Positions 26,789 through 34,848 of a DNA stretch of 64,000 nucleotides are shown one piece after another. The notes beneath the pieces are model-generated. The model saw only the letters and a list, made by a program, of their open reading frames with translations. It did no database searches and was not told the origin of the DNA. Origin of the DNA: Anaerosolibacter sp. (GTDB taxonomy: Bacteria; Bacillota; Clostridia; Peptostreptococcales; Thermotaleaceae). Where the stretch lies: contig NZ_JARBTM010000026.1 of NCBI RefSeq assembly GCF_029240175.1, positions 37,058 through 101,057 on the forward strand, in the 5' to 3' direction. The position numbers and the translations under genes were made by a program. The first letter of the stretch is position 1; each line of letters begins with the position of its first letter.

Positions 26789-27772
26789 CTATGTTAAGAA
26801 ATTTACTACTTCAAGAATTTTTTCGTAAATCATATCGGGGTTAGGCATGTAATATTGTTCTCCCCTTGGCAGCGGTACGATAATATCTGGTGCTGCTACC
26901 CTTGCAGGAGGTGCTTCCAGATGGAGAAATGCTTTTTCATTGACCAAGGCAATAATTTCTGAGGCTACGCCAAAACTCTTAACAGCTTCCTGTACCACAA
27001 GGATTCTTCCCGTCTTTTTTACTGATTGAATAATAGCTTCCCGATCTAGTGGTGCTATGGTTCTCAAATCAATGACCTCTGGAAAAATACCTTTCTTGTT
27101 GGCCTCTTCCACCGCCTTAAGGGTATCCTTTACCATGGCACCCCAGGTAACAATGGTTAGATCTTCCCCTTCCTTTACGACATTGGCTTTTCCGATTTCT
27201 ATCACATAATCCTCTTCTGGTACCTCCTGTTTAAAGGCACGGTATATCCGCTTTGGCTCCATAAAGATCACAGGGTCTGGGTCCCGAATGGCCGCTGTCA
27301 GTAACCCCTTGGTATCATACGGCGTTGAAGGCATCACAATCTTCAATCCAGGGATATGGGCAAATAATACCTCAGGACTCTCTGAATGATGCTCCAGGGC
27401 CCTAATGCCGCCTCCTGATGGGAAACGAATCACCATAGGCAGTGTAAACCGACCTCTAGATCGATTTCTCATACGTGATACATGGCTGATGATCTGATTA
27501 AATGCCGGATAGGTAAATCCACAGAATTGAAGCTCCACCACAGGCTTTAGTCCATTAATAGCCATACCCACTGCCGCACCTACAATTCCCGATTCGGATA
27601 TCGGTGTATCAAAGCATCGTTCAACGCCAAACTTTTCCTGTAGATCTACGGTAGCTCTGAAAACGCCGCCTTCATATCCTGCATCCTCTCCAAATACAAC
27701 CACAGAAGGATCTCTTTCCATTTCCTGCATCAAAGCATAATTTACAGCTTGCACGTTATTTAACACTGGCAT
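26789..27772 (-). CDS. pdhB: Pyruvate dehydrogenase E1 component, beta subunit
   Basis: 327 residues of the transketolase-like beta half: VVVFGEDAGYEGGVFRATVDLQEKFG, IVGAAVGMAINGLKPVVELQFCGF, and C-terminal DLRTIAPLDREAIIQSVKKTGR. Binds the alpha subunit to build the TPP sites and docks on the E2 subunit-binding domain. Its start overlaps the stop of pdhA by one base (27772), a sign of coupled translation. Confidence 0.94.
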   Translation of the reverse strand: MPVLNNVQAVNYALMQEMERDPSVVVFGEDAGYEGGVFRATVDLQEKFGVERCFDTPISESGIVGAAVGMAINGLKPVVELQFCGFTYPAFNQIISHVSRMRNRSRGRFTLPMVIRFPSGGGIRALEHHSESPEVLFAHIPGLKIVMPSTPYDTKGLLTAAIRDPDPVIFMEPKRIYRAFKQEVPEEDYVIEIGKANVVKEGEDLTIVTWGAMVKDTLKAVEEANKKGIFPEVIDLRTIAPLDREAIIQSVKKTGRILVVQEAVKSFGVASEIIALVNEKAFLHLEAPPARVAAPDIIVPLPRGEQYYMPNPDMIYEKILEVVNFLT

Positions 27773-28860
27773 TATAGCATCCCCCTTTCCTGAAAGAAGG
27801 CTTTATATTCTGCGTATTGCTCTTCCAATAATGGTGTCATTTTTTCATACTGATATTTGAAGATGTCATCAAACTGTGTATTTCCCGACTGCTCCACTTC
27901 TTTAAAGGCGCGCTCCACTTCTTCGTCTGCTTCCTGGACAAACTGTTTTTCCATCTCATCACTCCAGAGTCCTCTACGTTCCAGATAGATTCTGAAACGC
28001 TTGATTGGGTCCTTTTCTCGCCATTCATCTACTTCCTGTTCCTCACGATACCGTGTGGGGTCGTCAGAGGTTGTATGAGGTCCTAGACGATAGGTATACC
28101 CTTCGATCAACGTAGGGCCTTCACCTTTTCGACCCCGCTCAACAGCTTCCTTTGTTGCTACATAAACAGCCAGAATATCGTTACCATCCACTTTGATTCC
28201 CTTGAATCCATAGGCATAGGCCTTTTGTGCAAAGGTTTCTGATGCTGTTTGGAAGTGCTTTGGTACCGATATGGACCATTGATTGTTTTGACAGAAGAAT
28301 ACAGTGGCTGCTTTATATACACCGGCAAGGTTCAAAGCCTCATGGAAATCCCCTTCAGAAGTACCGCCATCCCCAAAGTATGCGATGGAAACTTCATCCA
28401 GTCCTCGCTTTCTTGCCGCCATGGCCAATCCTACAGCATGGAGACACTGGGAGGATATAGGTATCGATACCGGGAGAATTCGTATATCGTCAGCTACTTT
28501 GCTTCCCATTTCGTTTCCATACCAATAAAGAAAAATCGTTTTCAAATCTACACCTCTTTGCAGCCAAGCCCCTAATTCTCGGAAAGCAGGTGCCATCCAG
28601 TCCTTCTTGGCCAACGCATAGGCACTGCCTACCTGACATGCCTCCTGCCCCTCATTTGGCGCATAGGTAAGCATTCTCCCTTGTCTTTGATACATTAGGG
28701 CCTTCCGATCCGCTGTCCTTGTATATAACATGGTCTTCATAAGTTTTACTAGGTCTTCGTCTGGAATCTGCGGAACCAAACTTTCATCCAGCACATTTCC
28801 GTCTTTATCCAGAATTTGAAGCATTTTTCCTTCGAATGGACTGTACTGATCAACAAGCAT
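27772..28860 (-). CDS. pdhA: Pyruvate dehydrogenase E1 component, alpha subunit
   Basis: Thiamin-diphosphate enzyme that decarboxylates pyruvate. The 362-residue protein contains the TPP motif YFGDGGTSEGDFHEALNLAGVYKAATVFFCQNN (GDG...NN) and the regions RQGRMLTYAPNEGQEACQVG and YRLGPHTTSDDPTRYR, resembling Bacillus PdhA more than branched-chain E1. AAAGGAGG precedes the ATG. First gene of the operon; a CATTCGC inverted repeat lies 39 bases upstream. Strict anaerobes normally use pyruvate:ferredoxin oxidoreductase, so a PDH complex is notable here. Confidence 0.92.
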   Translation of the reverse strand: MLVDQYSPFEGKMLQILDKDGNVLDESLVPQIPDEDLVKLMKTMLYTRTADRKALMYQRQGRMLTYAPNEGQEACQVGSAYALAKKDWMAPAFRELGAWLQRGVDLKTIFLYWYGNEMGSKVADDIRILPVSIPISSQCLHAVGLAMAARKRGLDEVSIAYFGDGGTSEGDFHEALNLAGVYKAATVFFCQNNQWSISVPKHFQTASETFAQKAYAYGFKGIKVDGNDILAVYVATKEAVERGRKGEGPTLIEGYTYRLGPHTTSDDPTRYREEQEVDEWREKDPIKRFRIYLERRGLWSDEMEKQFVQEADEEVERAFKEVEQSGNTQFDDIFKYQYEKMTPLLEEQYAEYKAFFQERGML

Positions 28861-28898
28861 GACGTTCCCTCCTTTATAACATATATTCCATATATAGC

Positions 28899-28926
28899 CA
28901 TTCGCACACTATCTAAACAGCGAATG
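28899..28926. promoter_or_regulatory. Inverted repeat, possible operator of the PDH operon
   Basis: CATTCGC and GCGAATG separated by 14 bases, 39-66 bases upstream of the pdhA start, in the region expected for the promoter; TATATA runs lie between it and the gene. The regulator is unknown. Confidence 0.4.
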
Positions 28927-29020
28927 ATCACTTTAAAAGATATGTGTTTTTGCTTTCCTACATGCCCATGAAATCGTTGCTACGGTTACATTCATTTTCC
29001 AGACTATTCGTTTCTCCATT

Positions 29021-29047
29021 TCCATTTCTTGCCTTATGACGTATAAT
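29021..29047 (+). promoter_or_regulatory. Candidate promoter for the structured leader and nhaC
   Basis: TATAAT at 29042-29047 with TTTCCA about 17 bases upstream (4 of 6 matches to a -35 box). A start near 29054 would place the transcript 5' end just before the closing helix of the leader RNA. Confidence 0.5.
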
Positions 29048-29062
29048 AAGGATGTACCCTAT

Positions 29063-29203
29063 CAACTAAGACTCAGTTCAGATGGAGTTTGCAACTCCAC
29101 CTGAACGCCAAGTCGTGTTATCCAGGGGCTGTACAACTCTTGTCTCCCGCTTGTATAAGCAGGGATCATAAATCTTTGATTTATTGATCATGTCTTAGAG
29201 TTG
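29063..29203 (+). ncRNA. Structured RNA leader upstream of nhaC (possibly raiA-like or riboswitch-like)
   Basis: A closed multi-branch fold is visible: outer helix CAACTAAGAC (29063-29072) with GTCTTAGAGTTG (29192-29203, two-base bulge); hairpin GTTCAG-A-TGGAGTT/AACTCCA-C-CTGAAC (29076-29106); hairpin CCCGCTT/AAGC-A-GGG (29146-29164); hairpin GATCATAAATC/GATTTATTGATC (29164-29189). The single-stranded core GCCAAGTCGTG...CCAGGGGCTGTAC looks constrained. ACAACTCT (29133-29140) could pair with AGAGTTGT (29197-29204) instead of the outer helix, so two folds exclude each other. From memory it recalls the raiA-type structured RNAs of Clostridia; that identity is unverified. The nhaC gene starts 31 bases after it. 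Confidence 0.55.
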
Positions 29204-29234
29204 TTCGCCATCGGAAAAAGAAAAGAGGTCTTCC

Positions 29235-30593
29235 ATGAAAAAGAAAATCAGTATCGGACGAACCTATGGTATCATCTTCGTGATTGTATTTGGTATTCTC
29301 CTGGCTATACAATTGGGTTATTCTGCCTATTATGGCTTACTCATAGGACTGCTGTTTACATCATATATGGTATATCTGCACGGCTATACGCCCCGTGAAA
29401 TCTGTTTTATGATATTTAAAGGGGTCAAGAGTGCTTGGATTGTCCTTGCCATGATGGCATTGATCGGTATCCTGGTTGGATTATGGATGATGGGCGGAAC
29501 AATTCCTACGATGATGTATTTGGGTTTTCAATACTTAGCAAATCTTAATTTTCTCTTGGCTACTTTTCTCATTACCAGTATGATCTCCATGGTCTTAGGT
29601 ACCTCCTTGGGTACCATCAGCACCGTAGGCATGGCCCTGGTGGGTATTGGAAAAGGATTAGACATTCCCCTCCCCCTTTTGGTAGGCGCCATTGTATCAG
29701 GGGGCTATCTAGGTGACCGGACTTCTCCCATGTCCAGCAGTGCCAATTTAACAGCCGTTATTACGGAAACAAAGCTAGTGGACAACCTCTGGCATATGAT
29801 GGCAACTACAGCACCCGTTTTTATCATATGTACTGCCTTCTATGGCATTCTAGGGAGGTCATTTTTGGTGAGTGGTCCCCATACTGGCCTGACGGATATT
29901 CAGCAAAAATTGATGGCTAATTTTCCGGTAAGTATCGTGCTGCTGATTCCACCTTTAACCATCATGATCATGGCAATCTTTCGATTTACCATGGTAAAAA
30001 GCTTAGGTATGGGACTTCTTACCACCTTGGTATGTATCTTATTTCAAAATCAGTTTACGCTTTCTCAAGTCCTTAAAGTTTCCCTGTTTGGATTTCACCC
30101 CACCAATGTGGATATCTCCAGCATTTTATCGGGTGGTGGATTGATTTCTATGAAAAATGTCATTTTAATCATTGCTGCTTCTACCGCCCTAAATGGAATA
30201 CTAGACGGAACCCACATGATCGAACCTCTCATTCACCAGTTCGTTATAAAAATAAAAGGAATCGGCTCACTCATCCTTCATACGGCCTTTCTAAGCTTTA
30301 TGATCGCTGTGGTTACCTGCAATCAAACCCTGGCAGTAATTATCCCTGGAAAGTTTCTGCAAAAAACCTATGAGAAAAATCAGATATCTCGTAGTACCTT
30401 GGCACGAACCATCGCTGATTCTGGTATTGTCCTCGTACCGCTCATTCCATGGAATGTAAATGGCGTCATGATTACTGCAATGTTTGGTATATCTGTGCTT
30501 CAGTTTAGTCCCTATGCGTTGTTGCCATATTTGCTGCCTGCTTTTACGATTCTATATGGTTATCTTGGCATATCAAGAAAGCCCTGGACTTAA
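29235..30593 (+). CDS. nhaC: Na+/H+ antiporter, NhaC family (second paralogue)
   Basis: 452-residue integral membrane protein with about eleven hydrophobic segments and NhaC motifs: VLGTSLGTISTVGMALVGIG, VGAIVSGGYLGDRTSPMSSSANL (aligning with the KMSPLSDTTNL block of the first NhaC) and VVTCNQTLAVIIPGKF. The substrate region is diverged (SSSANL for SDTTNL), so ion or co-substrate specificity may differ. AGAGG precedes the ATG weakly. Preceded by a structured RNA leader and ends inside a 42-base palindrome. Convergent with the chemoreceptor gene at 30630. Confidence 0.9.
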   Translation: MKKKISIGRTYGIIFVIVFGILLAIQLGYSAYYGLLIGLLFTSYMVYLHGYTPREICFMIFKGVKSAWIVLAMMALIGILVGLWMMGGTIPTMMYLGFQYLANLNFLLATFLITSMISMVLGTSLGTISTVGMALVGIGKGLDIPLPLLVGAIVSGGYLGDRTSPMSSSANLTAVITETKLVDNLWHMMATTAPVFIICTAFYGILGRSFLVSGPHTGLTDIQQKLMANFPVSIVLLIPPLTIMIMAIFRFTMVKSLGMGLLTTLVCILFQNQFTLSQVLKVSLFGFHPTNVDISSILSGGGLISMKNVILIIAASTALNGILDGTHMIEPLIHQFVIKIKGIGSLILHTAFLSFMIAVVTCNQTLAVIIPGKFLQKTYEKNQISRSTLARTIADSGIVLVPLIPWNVNGVMITAMFGISVLQFSPYALLPYLLPAFTILYGYLGISRKPWT

Positions 30594-30612
30594 GTCCAGG
30601 GCTTTCTTGATA
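30571..30612. terminator. 42-base perfect palindrome, bidirectional terminator
   Basis: TATCAAGAAAGCCCTGGACTT joined directly to its exact complement; contains the nhaC stop codon (30591-30593), ends with TATATTTT, and lies 17 bases before the end of the convergent chemoreceptor gene. Confidence 0.8.
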
Positions 30613-30629
30613 TATTTTCCTATCTGCTA

Positions 30630-32711
30630 TTATTTTGTTTTAAATCTGCTCACATCTCCTGCCAGCTTCACTGCCAGCTCATTTAGAGCGTTAGCCTCCT
30701 GGGATACTTCCTCAGCAGCAGCTGATTGCTGTTCCATGGAAGCAGTAGCTTCTTCAGTAGCTGCTGATGCTGTTTGGGCCACAGACCAAATAGCCTCAAT
30801 CACTGTCACCAGCTCATTCTTCTTATGATTGATATGTCCTGTCATCTTTCCGATGGATTCAATCCTCTCCATGATACCTTCGATAGATTTGAATATTTTG
30901 CCGAAGCTCTCATTTACCTTTTCAACAGCTTGACCTTGCTCCGAGGAACTGATCTTCACTTCTTCCATCACTTTAGAGGTATTTCGGCTTTCTTGCTGAA
31001 TGCTTAGAATAATGCCTCTAATCTCCTCGGCAGCATGCCTAGACCCCTCCGCCAGCTTTCTTATCTCATCTGCGACAACAGCAAAACCTCTGCCATGCTC
31101 TCCAGCTCTTGCAGCCTCAATGGATGCATTTAGCGCCAACAAATTGGTTTGCTCTGCAATATTGCCAATGGTATCGATGATCATACCAATATTCTTACTG
31201 TCATTTTCCAATTCCTTTACAGCCATCTCAATCTTTTCGGTAGCTGCATGATTGAAACGCGTCTTTTCATCTAAGTACTCTAAATCCCCTAAACTAGTTT
31301 GATTTATATCCATAATTTCCTTGGTGGCATCCAACATATTTCCTGTATCCAAGGCCAATCGGTCAAATTCCTGGGCAATCTCTCGAACCTGCTCGGCACC
31401 TAGTTGAGCATCTATCGCCTGTTTGGTGGCACCTTCAGCAATTTCATCTACCGTATGGCTGAGGCTTTCGATGGATGCACTGGATTCTTGGGAAGCAGAA
31501 GCTAATCTTAGAGAGGCTTCCTCTACATCTTGTACAACGTGCTGTACCTTCTCAATAAGACTGCTTATTTCACCGATAGTGCCATTAAAAGATACGGCCA
31601 AACTGCCTATTTCATCCTTTGCGCTGGTTATAAAATTGCCACGAAGATCTCCCGCCTTCACGCGATCCATATGTTGGAGAAACCCTTCCATCCGGTTTGT
31701 CAGCCTTCTAGAGAACAAAACGGAAAGAATCAATGCGATGAGGAGGGATATTCCCCCTATGATCAAGGCACTTTGCAACAACCCGCTGGCGTCTTCTTCA
31801 ATCTCATCTACATACATGGTGGTTAGGATTGTCCAATTCAATCTATCAATCGTTGTATATACTGCAAACTTCTCAAAGTTTTTACCATCCTCATGCCAAA
31901 TATAATCAACCTGTCCAGCGTTCACTTTGCTAATGGCATTATTAATGGCTTCAGATGGGAGGGGCTTTCCGATCATCCCAGGGTCTTTATGGATCAGGGT
32001 GTTTCCTTGATCATCTAGGATGACAGGGTACCCCCTCTTTCCAACCTTTGTTTTGTTGATTTTCGCCGCCAATTCCTTCATGGAAAGATCAATGGCCAAA
32101 ACACCAAAAACCTCCTGTGGTCGATCTTCATAATAAATGGGCAATGCTGCAGAGATAATCATTTCGCCTGTTATAGAATCCTGATAGGGATTTGTCCATA
32201 CCAGTCCTTTCTTGCCTATTGCTTCTTTATACCATTCTCTGGTGGTAGGATCAAAGCCTTGCTCAAATTTAGCTTCTGGGTATATGATCATATCCTTGTT
32301 TTTTGTACCAATATACACATGCTTTATATCCTTGTTGGCCTCAATATAACTAACAAAATCCTTCATTAACCATTTTAGGGCTTCTTGATTTAATCCAGTA
32401 GTGTTCTGTTCTTCCGCCTCTGCTTGGGACGCCGAAGATACTGTGTCTGGTGCCGCTGTTAAGGTCTGAACACTGGATTGCTTGGACATCTTCTCTAGAC
32501 CATTTCCGAATGACTCCATATAGATATCGATCGATGATTTCATCTCATCCATCATCTGCTGGGTGGAATACTTTAAATTTCTTTCAATGACTTGTACAGA
32601 CTTTGAATAAGAGATTACTCCCAGAAGTATTAACGGAATTGTAATCGATAAAATAGAAAATAATAGAAACTGCCGCCCAATGCCAAATTTCACTTTACCC
32701 CCAACCTTCAC
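30630..32711 (-). CDS. Methyl-accepting chemotaxis protein with dCache sensor (second copy)
   Basis: 693-residue chemoreceptor. An upstream ATG at 32918 would add about 70 non-homologous residues; a GTG at 32711 after GGGGAGAGGGT fits the membrane-anchor start ([21 protein letters not shown]), with a further GTG at 32693 after GGGGGT possible. Order: membrane segment (about 13-35), dCache domain with [12 protein letters not shown] and DLSMKELA, a Ser/Glu-rich insert ([14 protein letters not shown]), second membrane segment, HAMP and the MCP signalling tip ([38 protein letters not shown]). Paralogous to the receptor at 2473 but with a different tip detail ([10 protein letters not shown]). Ligand unknown. 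Confidence 0.92.
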   Translation of the reverse strand: MKVGGKVKFGIGRQFLLFSILSITIPLILLGVISYSKSVQVIERNLKYSTQQMMDEMKSSIDIYMESFGNGLEKMSKQSSVQTLTAAPDTVSSASQAEAEEQNTTGLNQEALKWLMKDFVSYIEANKDIKHVYIGTKNKDMIIYPEAKFEQGFDPTTREWYKEAIGKKGLVWTNPYQDSITGEMIISAALPIYYEDRPQEVFGVLAIDLSMKELAAKINKTKVGKRGYPVILDDQGNTLIHKDPGMIGKPLPSEAINNAISKVNAGQVDYIWHEDGKNFEKFAVYTTIDRLNWTILTTMYVDEIEEDASGLLQSALIIGGISLLIALILSVLFSRRLTNRMEGFLQHMDRVKAGDLRGNFITSAKDEIGSLAVSFNGTIGEISSLIEKVQHVVQDVEEASLRLASASQESSASIESLSHTVDEIAEGATKQAIDAQLGAEQVREIAQEFDRLALDTGNMLDATKEIMDINQTSLGDLEYLDEKTRFNHAATEKIEMAVKELENDSKNIGMIIDTIGNIAEQTNLLALNASIEAARAGEHGRGFAVVADEIRKLAEGSRHAAEEIRGIILSIQQESRNTSKVMEEVKISSSEQGQAVEKVNESFGKIFKSIEGIMERIESIGKMTGHINHKKNELVTVIEAIWSVAQTASAATEEATASMEQQSAAAEEVSQEANALNELAVKLAGDVSRFKTK

Positions 32712-33021
32712 ACAGACCCTCTCCCCTTGTTCTTGTATTCTAGTATATTTTAGCAAAAGGGAGTGGTTTTTTTTGTCGAATTCTGCATGATGTAATAATA
32801 TTTTTTCATATCTTGTTGATTTATCCCTATATATTCCATTTTTCGTTATTGTCAGTATATTCATTTCATTTCTATAATTACTTTCATGATTCTTAGCTGA
32901 ATTATTTGATTCTAGCACCCATAGGAATGATGATTTTATTATCTTCGTCCTGGGTATGATAATTCTAAGAATAAATTTTGTTTCCCATTATATTTACAAA
33001 GAAAGAAGGGTTATCTTGAGT
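32712..33021. other. Divergent intergenic region, no gene seen
   Basis: About 310 A/T-rich bases between the chemoreceptor and the ferredoxin gene. TATACT (32743-32748, minus strand) could be a -10 box for the receptor and TATGATAAT (32956 region, plus) for the ferredoxin; neither has a clear -35. Confidence 0.4.
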
Positions 33022-33291
33022 ATGAAAGTGAAATTTATAAGCAATATTGAAATTGAAAAGCCAAATAACTTATTAAAGATAGCCAAGTCTGCAAGGGTAA
33101 AGATAAAGGATTCTTGTGACGGTAAAGGTAAGTGCGGAAAGTGCATCGTAAAAGTTCTGGAAGGCACTGTGTCCAAGCCTACAAAGCAAGAAAAAAAGCT
33201 TCTCGGCGAAGATAAATTATCCAAGGGCTATCGTTTGGCCTGTGAAGTGGAGGTTATGGATAATGCCATCATTAAATTGGTAAATAAATAG
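33022..33291 (+). CDS. 2Fe-2S ferredoxin, adrenodoxin-like
   Basis: Small electron carrier. Starting at the ATG at 33022 gives 89 residues; a TTG at 33016 is nearer to the AAGAAGGG site and adds two residues. The 2Fe-2S ligands are Cys32, Cys38, Cys41 (SCDGKGKCGKC) and Cys74 (YRLAC), the spacing of plant/adrenodoxin-fold domains such as those at the N-terminus of larger ASKHA or corrinoid-activation proteins. Here it stands alone. Its partner cannot be told; the neighbour downstream is the convergent ppx gene. Confidence 0.88.
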   Translation: MKVKFISNIEIEKPNNLLKIAKSARVKIKDSCDGKGKCGKCIVKVLEGTVSKPTKQEKKLLGEDKLSKGYRLACEVEVMDNAIIKLVNK

Positions 33292-33316
33292 CTAGAGCCC
33301 ATTGTCTCTAGCTATT
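33287..33316. terminator. Bidirectional terminator between ferredoxin and ppx
   Basis: AAATAGCTAGAG/CTCTAGCTATTT stem with CCCATTGT loop between two convergent stop codons. Confidence 0.8.
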
Positions 33317-34834
33317 TCACACGATGTATAATTTTTTACGGAACATCTTCTCAAATACCTTCTCGCTTTTCATGGCGGCGGCAATCTCCAGTTCTGCAGC
33401 GCTATTGGTTTTTAGCATAATCTGAAGACTATCTTGATCAAGATAGCACACCACATCCTCTACACTGCCATACTCGCTACGGTCTAATTTCTCGGCGACA
33501 CGGGCAAACCAGCTTAATTTTTTCACGATTTCATAATCGTTTTTATCTATGAGCATATTGTACCCTTTCCAATCCTTCTTGAACTCTTCATTTCGATGCA
33601 TGGCTACGATAAAAGCACACATTACCAACTCCCTGTTGCGCAAGCCGTTTAGCCTTGCATTCAAAGTAAGGTAGAATCCATGTTTATGATGATTATAATA
33701 ATCCACGTACATGCCAATATCATGGAGGAGGCTTGCAGCTGCTAAGAGCTTTCTCTCCCATGCTCCCATTCCGTGAATTTCCTTTGTTTGATCAAAAATC
33801 GATAGGGCCAGCTTTTGTACATGGAAAGAATGATCCATATTTACTTCATAGTTTCTTAGATTATTTTCCACACTATGAAACAACACATCTTGAATAATCT
33901 CATCCCCATAATTCAATACCTTAAGATAATTTTGGAAAAATATACCCTCTCTCAGTCCATTGCCGCTAACAATCAGCTTTTCTGCTTTTAGATAATTCAT
34001 CAATACCTTTATCGGTACCAATCCTCCTACAATGATGTCTGCCCGTTCTTTTCCTACTCCCGGAATATTTTTTCTTTCCTCCAAATTTGCCTTCGTTACC
34101 AATTGATAGGCATGGGCCGCTTCCCATTCTTCCATCTGATAATTATGGAGACTCTCTAAAGGGAATCTTATCTTCTTTTTATCTATTTTGGCTAGGCTAC
34201 GAATGGAGCCACCCAGCCCAACGATAGGTAATCCTGTAACCTGCTTTAGCCATTTCACTTGCTCATACTGTTTTTCCATGAACTGCTCAAGCTTTTTTAA
34301 CTTCTCCTGGGTAATATCACCCTTATCAAAAAATTTTTCTGTTAAGACCACTGCCCCATAGGGTAAACTCACTGCTTCCTTCAGCCGTCGTTTCTCAACC
34401 CAAATCAATTCTGTACTGGCACCGCCTATATCAATAATTATACAATCCTCTATATCAATGGTATTGATTACACCTAAATAATCATAGTAAGCCTCCATCT
34501 CACCAGAGATTACTTCAAAGTCAAATCCTGTTTCCTGTTTTACCTTATCTAAAAAGAACTTTTGATTGTTGGCATTTCTTACGGCTGCAGTGGCCACCGT
34601 AAATATTTTATCTGCCTGATGGACCTCTATCAGCTTTTTAAACAATTTTAAGACGTATAGGGTTCTCTGAATGGCTAAGGGCTTTAGGGTCATTTCTCCA
34701 CCCATTCCTTCACTGAGCCGTACCATTTCTTTCGCCTGGTCGACCATCTTATAGGACCCATCTCCATAGATTTTCATGATAATCATTCGAATCGAGTTAG
34801 AACCTAAGTCTATAATCGCAACTTTGTTGTTCAT
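33317..34834 (-). CDS. ppx: Exopolyphosphatase / guanosine pentaphosphatase
   Basis: Hydrolyses terminal phosphate from polyphosphate or pppGpp. 505 residues: ASKHA phosphatase domains (IIDLGSNSIRMIIMKI, VISGEMEAYYDYLGVINT, IIDIGGASTELIWVEK) followed by a C-terminal HD domain (ASLLHDIGMYVDYYNHHKHGFYL) as in full-length Ppx. The stop of ppk lies 14 bases upstream, so the pair is cotranscribed. Together with Ppk this lets the cell build and use a polyphosphate store. Confidence 0.94.
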   Translation of the reverse strand: MNNKVAIIDLGSNSIRMIIMKIYGDGSYKMVDQAKEMVRLSEGMGGEMTLKPLAIQRTLYVLKLFKKLIEVHQADKIFTVATAAVRNANNQKFFLDKVKQETGFDFEVISGEMEAYYDYLGVINTIDIEDCIIIDIGGASTELIWVEKRRLKEAVSLPYGAVVLTEKFFDKGDITQEKLKKLEQFMEKQYEQVKWLKQVTGLPIVGLGGSIRSLAKIDKKKIRFPLESLHNYQMEEWEAAHAYQLVTKANLEERKNIPGVGKERADIIVGGLVPIKVLMNYLKAEKLIVSGNGLREGIFFQNYLKVLNYGDEIIQDVLFHSVENNLRNYEVNMDHSFHVQKLALSIFDQTKEIHGMGAWERKLLAAASLLHDIGMYVDYYNHHKHGFYLTLNARLNGLRNRELVMCAFIVAMHRNEEFKKDWKGYNMLIDKNDYEIVKKLSWFARVAEKLDRSEYGSVEDVVCYLDQDSLQIMLKTNSAAELEIAAAMKSEKVFEKMFRKKLYIV

Positions 34835-34848
34835 CGTTCACCCCACCT

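Noticed and set aside
29063..29203. T-box leader
   Set aside because: No specifier loop with a T-box sequence, and the downstream gene is an antiporter not an amino-acid gene.
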